64,000 nucleotides of DNA from CAMAPP01 sp046153685 (GCA_046153685.1 JBJXGH010000191.1:10272-74271), one strand, 5' to 3'; counted from the stretch's first letter, positions 45,092 through 53,859 are shown. The notes: generated by a model from the letters alone, not told the origin. Numbers and translations: made by a program.

Positions 45092-46054
45092 CTATTTGCC
45101 GCGATTTTTCGCCTTCCAATCGGCCATCACGCATAGGATCTCGAACATCAGATTCGCCGCCGTAACACAGGTGATGCCCGTGGGATCGAGCGCGGGCGCG
45201 ACCTCGCTGATATCGGCGCCGATGATTTCGTTGCCGCGCAGCGACCGGATGATGACCTGCGCATCCCGCGGACTGACGCCGCCGATTTCGGGCACGCCCG
45301 TGCCGGGCGCATGCACCGGATCGAGGCCGTCGATGTCGAGAGAGACGTAGATCGGCCCGTCGCCGATGATCTTGCGCACGGTCTCGACGACCTTGGCGCG
45401 GCCCATGTCCTCGTATTCGTCCATGGTGATGCAGCGATAGCCGACATCGAGGCCGAATTTTATGTCGTCGGCGCTGAACCGGCTGCCGCGCAGGCCGATC
45501 TGCACCACGCGCTTGGGATCGACCAGGCCCTCCTCGTACACCCGACGCATGAAGGTCGCGTGATTGACCTTGGTGCCGCACAGCTCGTCGAGGGTGTCGG
45601 CATGGGCGTCGAAATGCACGATGCCAACCGGACGCTTCTTGGCGATGGCGCGCAGAATCGGCACCGGAATGGTGTGGTCGCCGCCGATGGCGATGGGCAG
45701 GATGTTCAGCGCGTGCAGACGCTCGAAATATTCCTGAATCATGGCGATGGAGCGGTCGAGGCTCATCGGATTGACCGGCGAGTCGCCGAGATCCGCGACA
45801 TTGCAGATGTCGAACGGCGCGATCCCGCTCGAAGGGTGGATGCGCCGGATGATGCGCGAGGCCTCGCGCACGCCGGCCGGGCCCTGGCGCGAGCCAGAGC
45901 GAAAATTCACGCCCAAATCGAACGGCACGCCCACGAGGCCGATATCCACCTCCGCCGAAGCATCGTGCCGTCGGGCGCGCATGAAGGTGGCGACATCCGC
46001 AAACCGCGGCACCACTGTCGCATCGACTTGGTTGAAACGAGGATCTGGGGCCAT
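45092..46054 (-). CDS. speB: Agmatinase/guanidinobutyrase-like ureohydrolase
   Basis: A 320-residue manganese ureohydrolase. Binuclear metal motifs are GGDHT, HFDAHAD and SLDIDGLDP. The length and FDLGVNFRSGSRQGPAGVRE agree with agmatinases and guanidinobutyrases, which hydrolyse agmatine or guanidinobutyrate to urea and the amine. The exact guanidino substrate is not determined, so speB is a family-level symbol. It follows a convergent cyclophilin gene. Confidence 0.9.
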   Translation of the reverse strand: MAPDPRFNQVDATVVPRFADVATFMRARRHDASAEVDIGLVGVPFDLGVNFRSGSRQGPAGVREASRIIRRIHPSSGIAPFDICNVADLGDSPVNPMSLDRSIAMIQEYFERLHALNILPIAIGGDHTIPVPILRAIAKKRPVGIVHFDAHADTLDELCGTKVNHATFMRRVYEEGLVDPKRVVQIGLRGSRFSADDIKFGLDVGYRCITMDEYEDMGRAKVVETVRKIIGDGPIYVSLDIDGLDPVHAPGTGVPEIGGVSPRDAQVIIRSLRGNEIIGADISEVAPALDPTGITCVTAANLMFEILCVMADWKAKNRGK

Positions 46055-46165
46055 GGCTATGCTCCTGGGCGGCTATCGTCGCGGCGGTGGCAAACGGTCA
46101 TAACCGCTTTGCCCAGCATGTGCCAAGGCGCACGTGCCATGGGCGCGTATTCGGTTCGCGCGGGA

Positions 46166-46882
46166 TCAAGCACCCCGACATTCGGGTAGCGCGAGAATCC
46201 GGGACACTCCGTCCAGAAGTTCCTTCTGGGCCAAGGGCGGCACGGCCTTGGCCTCGCGGCAGGCGCGCGGGAACTGGCCGAGATCAGCCGACGCCAAGGC
46301 CAACAATGCGCGGGCGTTCGCCGCCCCTTCTGGGTTGGAATTACCCGCGCGTGGCCGGGCCAAGCCCGCATCCAGAATCGCCACGGCTTCGCGCGCGCGT
46401 TTGGCCAGAAGCAGCAGGCGCCCGTAATCCGCCCATGCGCCGATCGAGGTATTGGCCTTGGCGATTGCGATCTTGAACATCTGTTCGGCGAGCGCCTGAT
46501 TGTCATCGCGGTCGTAAACCACCATGGCCATGCCGTGATAAGCGTCGCCATTTTCCGGTTCGAGCAAATAGGCCTGATTGAAGCGCATGATCGCCGCGGT
46601 CAAATCGCCCTTAAAAAAATCTCGAAAGCCGAGATCCGCGACCTTATCCGAGGCCAAGGCGCGGCTGGCCTGCACCGTCGCGTCCACGATGTATTTGCGA
46701 TCGCTTTCCTGCTCGGCGGGCGTGCGTGCAACGCCGCCATACATCGGCTGCTCGTTCGACGGGTAGGACGATGTCGGCTTCCTGCCCTGGGCCGAGGCCG
46801 CGCCCGCGAATGCCGCGCACAGGACGGCGACCAGAACGCAAGCGAAGGCGCCCAAACAGGGGCGCGCCACCGCTCCGCTCAC
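46166..46882 (-). CDS. Secreted TPR-like protein, coupled to the histidine kinase
   Basis: A 238-residue protein with a signal peptide (hydrophobic core, AASA-QG cleavage) and helix-pair repeats of TPR type from about residue 70 (GDLTAAIMRFNQAYLLEPENGDAY, then a second AIAKANTSIGAWADYGRLLLLAK). TPR proteins mediate protein contacts. It starts with GTG at 46882, overlapping the kinase stop as GTGA, so the two are translationally coupled and this protein may modulate or report to the kinase from the periplasm. No family-specific function is recognised. Confidence 0.78.
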   Translation of the reverse strand: MSGAVARPCLGAFACVLVAVLCAAFAGAASAQGRKPTSSYPSNEQPMYGGVARTPAEQESDRKYIVDATVQASRALASDKVADLGFRDFFKGDLTAAIMRFNQAYLLEPENGDAYHGMAMVVYDRDDNQALAEQMFKIAIAKANTSIGAWADYGRLLLLAKRAREAVAILDAGLARPRAGNSNPEGAANARALLALASADLGQFPRACREAKAVPPLAQKELLDGVSRILALPECRGA

Positions 46883-48576
46883 CGTGCGATCACCCTGTCC
46901 GACGGAAAGCGCATCGTCGCGACCGTGCCGCGCCCGGGTTCGCTGGCAAGTTCGAGCGTACCGCCGTGCAACGCCATGAGCTGGCGGCCGATCGTCAGGC
47001 CAAGGCCCGATCCGCCGCTTGGGCGCACATTGCTCATGTTGGCCTGCCAGAACAAATCGAAGGCGCGCGCAACTTCCGCGCGAGTCATGCCAATGCCGTT
47101 ATCGGCCACCCGCACATAGGCGCCCTTGTCGTCCACGCCAAGCGTCAACGTGACCTCGCCGCCCGCAGGCGTGAACTTGACCGCATTCGACAGGAGATTG
47201 GCGAGCACCTGGCGCACCGCGCGCGGATCGGCGCGCACGCGCACATGGGTCGCGATCGAGTCTTCCTTGATTTGAACCCGGGCCTTTTGGGCCTGGGTCT
47301 CGGTCAGAATCACGCAACCGAGCGCGAGCGTGCCCAACTCGACATCTTCCTCGGCCAAGCGGTAATGCCCCGTGCGAATTTTGGAGGCATCGAGCAGATC
47401 CTCGACGAGGTTCAGCAAATGGCGGCCGCTATCGAGCACCATGGCGGCGTGGCGCCGCGTGGGGCTGCCTTGTTGTGCGTCGTCGCGAATGACCTCGGTC
47501 AGGCCGAGCATGGCGTGCAGGGGCGTGCGCAATTCGTGGCTCAGCGTGGCGAGAAACGCCGACTTGGCCGCGGTTTCCGATTGCGCGGCGCGCTGTTCGG
47601 TGACCAGGGCGGAAATGAGCAGCAGATTTACGCTGAACAGCGTCAACATGCCGCCAAGCGCGGTCAGGGGGCGTTCAAATCCGCCTGCGACGAACGGCCC
47701 CAAACCCGCAACCGAGCATACGGTCGCGACGACCATGACCAGGGTGAACAAGGTGTAGGCCGAGCGCAGCGATAGGCGCAGCGCAAGCCAGGTGAGCGGC
47801 AGGATGAGCAGATAGGGCGGATAGAAATTCGCCGTCCCTCCCGGCGTTTGGCCGAACAATAGCGCGGTTGCGCCTAGCGTGACCGCGGTTACGCCGAGGC
47901 CTTCCCAGCCGGGAAGCCGGTCCGCCGAGCGTGCATGCCGGAACGAGAGCCATAAAAGAAGCGCGGGTGAAAAATAGAGCGCGCCGCCTGCGTCGGAAAT
48001 CCACCACCGAAGCCAGATCGACCAAAGCTCGGTCGAGGGAATTCCCGGAGCGCCGGCCCAGATGGCCAAGGTGCCGCCCGTTGCCACGACCGTGCCGTGA
48101 AGCACCACCCCGCCCGCCAGGAACGCGAAAAGGCCCTGAAAATTGTCGAACAACCGGCCCTCGGCGGCATGGCGCGCGACGAGCAGAGCACCCAGCACGG
48201 GCCCCGCCGCATTGGTTAACGAGATGATCGTGACGACAAGCGCGTCCGCGCCAAAAATGATGGAGTTGGTGATCCACGACGCGGCGAACAATGCCGGCAC
48301 GACCCGCACCCCGCCGACCATGGCCGCGGCCAAGGCGATGCTGGCGGACAGCCAGATGGGCGAGGGAAAGAAGCCGAAAGCGGCGAAATACCAGCTGACC
48401 GCCACGCCAAAAACGACATAGAGCGTGCCAACCACGAAATTTACGGCAATCCACCCGAGCACGGGGCGTTGGGCAATGAGGGGCTCGAACCAATCCGGGC
48501 GGATCGCGCGATCGAGCAGGGCGCGCCCGGCCCACTCGAAACTCCAATGCGGCGCCCGTGTCTGTGTTGCGTTCAT
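46879..48576 (-). CDS. MASE1-type membrane sensor histidine kinase
   Basis: A 565-residue kinase. The N-terminal half has about eight membrane helices with MASE1 marks (PSPIWLSASIALAAAMVGG, WLRWWISDAGGALYF). The HisKA box ATLSHELRTPLHAML (His near residue 346) follows, then the HATPase N box NLLSNAVKFT and the DNGIGM and GGSGLGLTI boxes. There is no receiver domain, and no response-regulator gene adjoins it in the window. An alternative ATG is at 48603; neither has a strong ribosome-binding site. The TPR-like gene follows with a GTGA overlap. Confidence 0.88.
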   Translation of the reverse strand: MNATQTRAPHWSFEWAGRALLDRAIRPDWFEPLIAQRPVLGWIAVNFVVGTLYVVFGVAVSWYFAAFGFFPSPIWLSASIALAAAMVGGVRVVPALFAASWITNSIIFGADALVVTIISLTNAAGPVLGALLVARHAAEGRLFDNFQGLFAFLAGGVVLHGTVVATGGTLAIWAGAPGIPSTELWSIWLRWWISDAGGALYFSPALLLWLSFRHARSADRLPGWEGLGVTAVTLGATALLFGQTPGGTANFYPPYLLILPLTWLALRLSLRSAYTLFTLVMVVATVCSVAGLGPFVAGGFERPLTALGGMLTLFSVNLLLISALVTEQRAAQSETAAKSAFLATLSHELRTPLHAMLGLTEVIRDDAQQGSPTRRHAAMVLDSGRHLLNLVEDLLDASKIRTGHYRLAEEDVELGTLALGCVILTETQAQKARVQIKEDSIATHVRVRADPRAVRQVLANLLSNAVKFTPAGGEVTLTLGVDDKGAYVRVADNGIGMTRAEVARAFDLFWQANMSNVRPSGGSGLGLTIGRQLMALHGGTLELASEPGRGTVATMRFPSDRVIAR

Positions 48577-48766
48577 GTTCGGATGATAGTGACGATGCGC
48601 CATACGGGCGGCAAGCTTGGATTTTAACCCAAAACCGCCATAGGCGCGAGAGTTCCGCCGCCATTCTCCACGCCAGGCGGGCGGTCGCCGGGCCGGGTTG
48701 AGCGATCGAAGGTTAGCCCTGTGCGGATGCCGGCGACCCTGTGCGAACGCTGGCCAATCGCCGGGA

Positions 48767-48910
48767 TCAGAGATATTTCGCGCGAATATCGACGGTCGAT
48801 TCCCGGCCGAGGCGGGCGAAATTGGTCTTGAGCCAGACCTCGGCGCATTCACGCCCAATATCGCGCAAATGGGTCAGAAATTCCCAATCGCCGTTGAGCT
48901 TGCTCGCCAC
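48767..48910 (-). pseudogene. Remnant of the C-terminus of a patatin-like phospholipase
   Basis: The last about 46 codons read KLNGDWEFLTHLRDIGRE and end GRESTVDIRAKYL, the C-terminal pattern of patatin-like phospholipases. The catalytic domains are missing. Upstream of it in the same frame the DNA is taken up by the end of the DoxX gene. It looks like the truncated 3' stub left when the buf-like operon or a rearrangement displaced the rest of the gene. Confidence 0.55.
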
Positions 48911-48953
48911 GGGTGGGAACGCGCGCGGCACATCGAGCCCGTCGCGCGGCGCG

Positions 48954-49439
48954 TCATCGGGCGCGAAAGAGGCGTCGCGCCAAAAGATGATCCAGCGAGA
49001 GCGCGCCCGCGCCACGCGTCAGCACATAGGCCAAAACCGAGGCCCAAAGCAGATGTTCGGCCCAATTCTCGGGATAGACAAAGAACTGGATGACGAAGGT
49101 CATGCCGAGCAGAGCGGCCGCGCCAAAACGCGCGCCAAGGCCGAGAACGATCAGCACGGGACAGGCGAGCTCGTTCGCCGCCGCGAGCGTCGCCGCAAGC
49201 TCCACGGGCAGAAGCGGCACGGCGTATTCGTTCTCGAACAAGGCGAGCGTCGCGTCCCAGCTCGCGATCTTGGTCAAGCCCGATTTGAAGAACACCGCGC
49301 CCACGCCGACGCGCATTGCGAATTCGACGACGCCTAGCGGAAAGCGCGCGAGCAGGCGCCGCCCGGCATCGACGAGTTCGAGCGCGCGGCTGCCGGTGTT
49401 CGCAAGCGACACGGGCGTTTTCATGGCATTCGTGGACAT
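48954..49439 (-). CDS. DoxX family membrane protein of the buf-like operon
   Basis: A 161-residue protein with four membrane helices, VEFAMRVGVGAVFFKSGLTKIASWD being the DoxX start and HLLWASVLAYVLTRGAGALSLDHLL its end. DoxX proteins occur as the last gene of many DUF2282-DUF692-DUF2063 operons (bufD position), where they may interact with respiratory redox components. It starts 5 bp after the DUF2063 gene stop, so it is co-transcribed. A second ATG at 49424 is possible. Confidence 0.87.
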   Translation of the reverse strand: MSTNAMKTPVSLANTGSRALELVDAGRRLLARFPLGVVEFAMRVGVGAVFFKSGLTKIASWDATLALFENEYAVPLLPVELAATLAAANELACPVLIVLGLGARFGAAALLGMTFVIQFFVYPENWAEHLLWASVLAYVLTRGAGALSLDHLLARRLFRAR

Positions 49440-49444
49440 GGCCG

Positions 49445-50242
49445 TTACCCTTCATTTCCGGTGCGGGGAAGAATGAATTCAATGATCGCCCCACAGCCGA
49501 TGAGGAAGGCGAGCGTCCCGGCGAGATCGAAACCCGCGCCATTGGCGGCGGCGACCGCGCGCTCCAGTGGCCGCCCCGCGCGCAATGCGCAAAGGAAGGC
49601 GAATTCCGCGTCGCCAAGCGTCCGCCAAACCGGCGCGCCATCCTGGCGATGGATGAGAAGGCGGCACGCGCCCTCGTCGAGTGAAATCTCAGACTCCGCC
49701 GCATTCGGTTGGTTCGCAGCCCAGATGCGCGCAACGGGAAAGCGCGAGGTGAACAATCGGCACGCGGGATGGAATTGGAAAATCAAATCCGCCTGACGGG
49801 CGCATTCGACCCGGCCAAGGCACGCAGGATCGAGCGGCGGCATGTCGGGCGCGGTGCGCGAGAGGTTGAGCGCCCATTCAAGCCGCGCAACGTCGCCAAG
49901 ATAGGGGTGAACTTGGGTCTCGGGGAGCGCTTCGAGCAGCGCGGGAAAGTCTTCGCCGTATTCGAACAGACATGGGCCCGCGGGCGGCGAGGCGGCGGCG
50001 AAACGGCGCGCGACCTGGGCGAAGAACATCTCGCCCACGAGGCGCCGCGTCGCGGGGAAGGTCGCGGCGAGTGCCTCGATCACGGTGATGTAATAGTGAT
50101 TGCGGTAAATCTGCACGCGCCGCGCGGGCGCCATGGAATCGCCCATCACTATGCCGGAAAGCTCGGAGTCCTCCAACGCGGCGTTGGCGAGCGGGCCTAG
50201 AACATGGGCGCGTAGCGTGCGTTGGATGTCATGCAGCTTCAT
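49445..50242 (-). CDS. bufC: DUF2063 (BufC-like) partner of the DUF692 enzyme
   Basis: A 265-residue protein. KLHDIQRTLRAHVLGPLAN at the start and the YRNHYYITVIEALAATFPAT segment are marks of the DUF2063 family, which always occurs with DUF692 enzymes and helps present the precursor peptide. The rest ends in a winged-helix-like C-terminal region. The ATG at 50242 overlaps the 3' end of bufB by 14 bp; a TTG two codons upstream is less likely. It is the third gene of the operon. Confidence 0.88.
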   Translation of the reverse strand: MKLHDIQRTLRAHVLGPLANAALEDSELSGIVMGDSMAPARRVQIYRNHYYITVIEALAATFPATRRLVGEMFFAQVARRFAAASPPAGPCLFEYGEDFPALLEALPETQVHPYLGDVARLEWALNLSRTAPDMPPLDPACLGRVECARQADLIFQFHPACRLFTSRFPVARIWAANQPNAAESEISLDEGACRLLIHRQDGAPVWRTLGDAEFAFLCALRAGRPLERAVAAANGAGFDLAGTLAFLIGCGAIIEFILPRTGNEG

Positions 50243-51215
50243 GGCCAAGACCCTCAGTTCGAGCCGCGCGCAGGGCGGGCGGGAAATGTGCGGGCGGGAG
50301 ATTTGAAGGCACTCCCATATCCAGTACCGGCCGGCCGGATAACGGCCGGCCGGCGAATTGCGGCCGGGCCAACGCGTTTAGTGCACGCGCATCCGCTTGC
50401 GCCGCCTCGGCTAGCAACACCGAAAGCCGCGGTAAATTGCTGTCCCATTCCACGAGGGCGGGCGCGTGGGGAAACCGCCGAACCGCCGCCTCGTAAAGCG
50501 CCCAAACCTCCGCGGACACGGCCGAGCCGTGATCGTCGATGAGAATGGATGCGCCATCGGCATCGGCGACCGCGTGACCCGCTAGGTGAATTTCGCCGAC
50601 CGCCTCGGCCGGGAGCGCGGCCAGATAGCTGTGTGCATCGCCACCGAGATTGGTCAGCGAGACGTGGATATTGTTGACGTCGCACAGGATCCCGCAACCC
50701 GTGCGGCGCGCGAGCGCGCTTAAAAATTCGGCCTCGGGAATCGTCGAGGCCGCAAAGCGCAGATAGGCGGACGGGTTTTCGACGAGGATGGGGCGGCGCA
50801 GCCAGTCCTGCGCGGCCGCGATATTGTCGGCGACGATGGCGAGCGCCTCCTCGGTGTAGGGCAGAGGCAGAAGATCGTTGAGATAGACGCCGCCCGCGAC
50901 GCTCCACGACAGATGTTCGGAAACGAGAAAGGGTTCGGTGCGTTCGACAAGCTGCGCCAAACGCGCAAGATGCGCCGAATCGAGGCCCTCGGCCGAGCCG
51001 AGCGACAGTCCGACGCCGTGGAGCGAGATGGGCCGCTCGCGGCGTAGGCGCGCCAAGACCCGCGCGGACGCGCCGCCGCCCATGTAATTCTCGGCATGAA
51101 CTTCAAAAAATCCGACGGACGGAGGCGCGGCCAGAATTTCCGCCTCGTGCGGCGCGCGAAAGCCGATACCGGCCGGGGGTGGCGCGCCGTCTGGGGAAGG
51201 AACGAGGTCGGTCAT
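50229..51215 (-). CDS. bufB: DUF692/MNIO-family peptide-modifying enzyme (BufB-like)
   Basis: A 328-residue TIM-barrel enzyme of the multinuclear non-heme iron oxidase family, the group of MbnB. Likely iron ligands are visible: His66 in SLHGVGLSLGS, Glu100-His101 in VSEHLSWS, Glu146 in LVENP, Asp179-Asn-Asn-His184 in LCDVNNIHVS, His210 and His214 in EIHLAGHA, and Asp228-His229 in DDHG. Such enzymes modify cysteine residues of a small co-encoded precursor. Start 51215 is preferred over 51224 on family length. It lies 28 bp after the four-cysteine peptide gene. Confidence 0.9.
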   Translation of the reverse strand: MTDLVPSPDGAPPPAGIGFRAPHEAEILAAPPSVGFFEVHAENYMGGGASARVLARLRRERPISLHGVGLSLGSAEGLDSAHLARLAQLVERTEPFLVSEHLSWSVAGGVYLNDLLPLPYTEEALAIVADNIAAAQDWLRRPILVENPSAYLRFAASTIPEAEFLSALARRTGCGILCDVNNIHVSLTNLGGDAHSYLAALPAEAVGEIHLAGHAVADADGASILIDDHGSAVSAEVWALYEAAVRRFPHAPALVEWDSNLPRLSVLLAEAAQADARALNALARPQFAGRPLSGRPVLDMGVPSNLPPAHFPPALRAARTEGLGHEAA

Positions 51216-51243
51216 GGCCCGCATCCGTCCGTCGGTTCGAAGT

Positions 51244-51510
51244 TCAAGTCTTGACTGCGCCACCATTGATCTTGGCGCAGGTGCCGGCGGGGACGAAAAT
51301 CCACGCGTCGGCCTGATTGTCCTTCTTGGACGTACCCGCGCAAGACGAGGTCGCGGTCTGGCAGTCGTTCATGCCGGCTTTGGCGATACCGCCGCATTTC
51401 TCGAACTTGAAGCTCGGCTTTTCGGCGGGGCCGGCCTGGGCCGCGCCGAGAGCCACGAGTGAAAGCGCTGCCGCGAAGGCGGAGCCGACGAAAGCGGAAG
51501 AGGTCTTCAT
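51244..51510 (-). CDS. bufA: DUF2282 four-cysteine secreted peptide (bufferin-type precursor)
   Basis: An 88-residue protein with a signal peptide (residues 1-26, cleavage AQA-GP) and a mature part with exactly four cysteines: C39 (EKCG), C50 (NDC), C57 (SSC) and C78 (GTC). This is the DUF2282 pattern of bufferin precursors, exported peptides that bind copper once a DUF692 enzyme has converted cysteine residues to thiooxazoles. A strong AAAGGGAG site precedes the ATG. It is first in an operon with bufB-, bufC- and DoxX-type genes. Modified residues and metal are inferred from the family. Confidence 0.9.
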   Translation of the reverse strand: MKTSSAFVGSAFAAALSLVALGAAQAGPAEKPSFKFEKCGGIAKAGMNDCQTATSSCAGTSKKDNQADAWIFVPAGTCAKINGGAVKT

Positions 51511-51540
51511 GGCGAAACTCCCTTTAGTGGTTGAGCAGGC

Positions 51541-51566
51541 TATCTTACGAACGCACTTACCTTACG
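51541..51566 (-). promoter_or_regulatory. Nine-base direct repeat upstream of the buf-like operon
   Basis: On the minus strand CGTAAGGTA (51566-51558) and CGTAAGATA (51549-51541) are direct repeats 17 bases apart, 31 to 56 bases upstream of the bufA start. They may be an operator or part of an ECF-type promoter for the operon. No standard sigma-70 hexamer pair is obvious. Inference only. Confidence 0.35.
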
Positions 51567-51669
51567 AGCCGGCGAAGCGCGGGCCCGACCGCCACAATGG
51601 CATCGGCCCGGTGCGCGATCTGATCACGCCTTCGTGAGGCGCGGTCACATTCACGCGAGCGAGCGAGAA

Positions 51670-52190
51670 AACGGCCGAACCGGGGCTGGACGTGATTGCC
51701 GCCTATGTCACCGGCAATGTGGCGGACAACCCCGTTCGGCTGGCTGCTCTCGGCTGAGGTTGCCGATCAGTTGGGTATGGACCTGGGTCTGGCGTGGAAT
51801 TTTTATGTCTTCGCGAGGCTGCCTCGCGCGGCGCGGCGCTGGGGCACGCGCGCGAGTTTCTGGGGCGCGCTCGCGGTCGCGGGATTGGGTCTGCCGCTCG
51901 TCCTTCTGCCCCATCTCGGCGCATTGCTGGCCGGACTCGCGCTCATAGGCACGGGCACATTCTTCGCCCAAGCGGTTGCCACGGGGTTCGTCGGCCGCGT
52001 GGCCAGGGGCGACCGTGCCTCGGCGAGCGGCATCTATCTCGCGTGCTATTTTCTGGGCGGTCTTGCGGGTAGCGCGGCGCTGGGCGCGATTTTCATGCGC
52101 TCCGGCTGGCTAGGCTGCATCGCCGCGATCGGCGCATCCTTGGCCGTGGCGGCTTGGCTCGCCAGGCGCCTCGAAGACTCGGCACCTTAG
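51670..52190 (+). pseudogene. Frameshifted, truncated MFS transporter remnant
   Basis: Frame 1 reads LDVIAAYVTGNVADN and stops; from about 51730 a shifted frame resumes with PFGWLLSAEVADQLGMDLGLAWNFYVF. It then joins, apparently by an internal deletion, to the C-terminal MFS segment AVATGFVGRVARGDRASASGIYL. Only about five of twelve helices remain. The frameshift, the missing N-terminal half and the internal join mark it as a pseudogene of a YnfM/AraJ-like transporter. It sits directly upstream of and divergent from the buf-like operon. Confidence 0.7.
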
Positions 52191-52200
52191 GCATTCGCGC

Positions 52201-52578
52201 CTACGCGGCGGCGACGTTGCCCGAAGCCGCTGCCATGTCGTGCCTATCATCCGACGGAAATGCGCCGAGATTTACACGCAGAATCACATGCTCGCCGCGG
52301 AGCGATATGGTCTTGCCGCAACTCCTCGGAACGGGGATGGATTTGACCTTGCACAGGAGCACGATCGCCGCAGCAATTTCGGAAGCCGAGATCGTGTGCG
52401 AACGGGGTGGGAGGCCGTTGACCCGAACCACGCAACTCACTCGCCGTTTCTCGTGCCGAGGTTGAACGTCGAGAATATCGCCGGGGCCCAAGTTCGAGAA
52501 TCGTCGTACATCCGGAATCGAAAAGGCCTCGACCAACTCGGCGCGCGAGAACGCGATGTAACGTATTTCCGACGGCAT
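52201..52578 (-). CDS. Conserved-looking hypothetical protein
   Basis: A 125-residue protein starting SEIRYIAFSRAELVEAF, with a central EIAAAIVLLCKVKSIPVPRSC and a following GKTISLRGEHVILRVNL. This layout, a short N-terminal alpha/beta half and a Pro-Arg segment before the final strand, recurs in small alphaproteobacterial proteins of unknown role. There is no signal peptide or membrane helix. It is separated from the tauD-like gene by 150 bp. The stop is 11 bp from the end of the MFS remnant. Confidence 0.6.
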   Translation of the reverse strand: MPSEIRYIAFSRAELVEAFSIPDVRRFSNLGPGDILDVQPRHEKRRVSCVVRVNGLPPRSHTISASEIAAAIVLLCKVKSIPVPRSCGKTISLRGEHVILRVNLGAFPSDDRHDMAAASGNVAAA

Positions 52579-52709
52579 GGCGGTCCATCCGTAAGCGAGG
52601 CCGGAGCGTCTAGGGCGGCAGTATTACCGGGCGAAACTTAATAATTTCCTAGGTCCAAAACCCGCCCGGCGCGGATCATTCGCCCACCAAGGTCGATCCT
52701 CTGGCCTGG

Positions 52710-52731
52710 CTGGGGCCTAGCTGGGGCCTAG
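52710..52731. repeat. Tandem 11-bp duplication at the tauD stop codon
   Basis: CTGGGGCCTAG occurs twice in direct tandem (52710-52720, 52721-52731). The second copy contains the TauD stop codon (52728-52730 on the minus strand). Removing one copy would leave the stop in place, so it is a neutral-looking recent slippage. Confidence 0.6.
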
Positions 52732-53765
52732 CCGGCCGGCCGCGGAACCCAGCTCCGCTCCTCGCCCGCGTATTCGGGGCCGGGATTTCCCATCACCGTC
52801 GTGCGCCACATGATGCGGATGTACTTGTCCGCTTCGTACCAGCTCGGCGCGTGCAACAGATTGCGATTGTCGTAAATGACGAGATCGCCCTTCGTCCAAT
52901 CATGGACATAGACGAATTGATCCTGGGTCATGTGGCTCATCAGCTCGTACACGAGCTTCGCCCCCTCGCCGTCCGGCCCCGGCGACAGGCCGACGATGGG
53001 GCCGTCGACCCAATCCAGCTGTCCGCTCTCGCACATATAGATCGAAGGTCTTCCGGTCACCGGGTGGACGCGGACCATGGATTGCTTCTGCGACCGCTGA
53101 TGGGGGAGAAGCATTTTGGGCTGAACGCCGGAGCGCACGGCTTTTTCCGAGCGGCCATTGCTCGGCAGGGTATGCAGGGCTTCCATGCCTTGGATGCGCC
53201 GCTTCAGGTGCTCGGGCAGCGCCGCGTAGGCGGCGGTGCCGTCGGCGAACAAGGTCTGGCCCTGACCCTTGGGGGTCGGCTGTATCGCGATGAACAGCGA
53301 GAAATCGGGTGGCGGGCGGCGGAAACTCTGGTCCGAATGCCAGCCGCGCCGTTGAGGAAAGCGCGTGGGAAACTTGCCGTCCGGCGTCAGCGGCGGCTCG
53401 GGCCGCGTCATGGGCTGGTTGTTGATCGGCGGGGCATTGGTGACCAGGAGAATTTCGGGCACGTCCTCGTGGATGTTGAACAATGTCTTATTTTCGGCGG
53501 TGAAGGTCACGAGGTTGTTCTCGACCTCGGGCCCAAACAGCCTGGACAGACGCACCAGAAGACGCGGCTCGTCGAGAATCTCGTCCATCCCGGGCAGGAA
53601 CAAAAACCCGCCCGAGGCATAAAGCGCGTTCGCCAGCGCATCGGGTGTCTTCTCAAGCGCGTCCGTCGCCGCGCGCGCGCCCATGTCGGATTTGAAACGA
53701 ACCACCCCGCCGAAATTCGCGCCCGGCAAGCGCGAAAGCTCGAACAACTGGGACGGAATTGTCAT
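52728..53765 (-). CDS. TauD/TfdA family Fe(II)/2-oxoglutarate dioxygenase
   Basis: A 345-residue non-heme iron dioxygenase. The facial triad is H143 and D145 (GWHSDQSF) with the distal histidine H305 in NRNLLHAPSWY, and the 2-oxoglutarate-binding arginine lies in the RIMWRTTV segment (R321 or R317). Members hydroxylate sulfonates, aryloxyacetates, trimethyllysine, butyrobetaine or similar. The family name is firm and the substrate is open. It is divergent from the demethylase-like flavoprotein across a 158-bp spacer with hairpins. Confidence 0.9.
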   Translation of the reverse strand: MTIPSQLFELSRLPGANFGGVVRFKSDMGARAATDALEKTPDALANALYASGGFLFLPGMDEILDEPRLLVRLSRLFGPEVENNLVTFTAENKTLFNIHEDVPEILLVTNAPPINNQPMTRPEPPLTPDGKFPTRFPQRRGWHSDQSFRRPPPDFSLFIAIQPTPKGQGQTLFADGTAAYAALPEHLKRRIQGMEALHTLPSNGRSEKAVRSGVQPKMLLPHQRSQKQSMVRVHPVTGRPSIYMCESGQLDWVDGPIVGLSPGPDGEGAKLVYELMSHMTQDQFVYVHDWTKGDLVIYDNRNLLHAPSWYEADKYIRIMWRTTVMGNPGPEYAGEERSWVPRPAG

Positions 53766-53859
53766 CGGTGCCCTCCCTTACTTGGTCCGCGGCGCTTGGC
53801 GCGAGCGTCACCGCTTCGTCGTGGTATTTCACCACGGTCAAGCGCGCGTGCCAATGACC

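Noticed and set aside
51511..51637. Plus-strand frame opposite the buf-like promoter
   Set aside because: No motif and no ribosome-binding site; it lies across the probable operon promoter.
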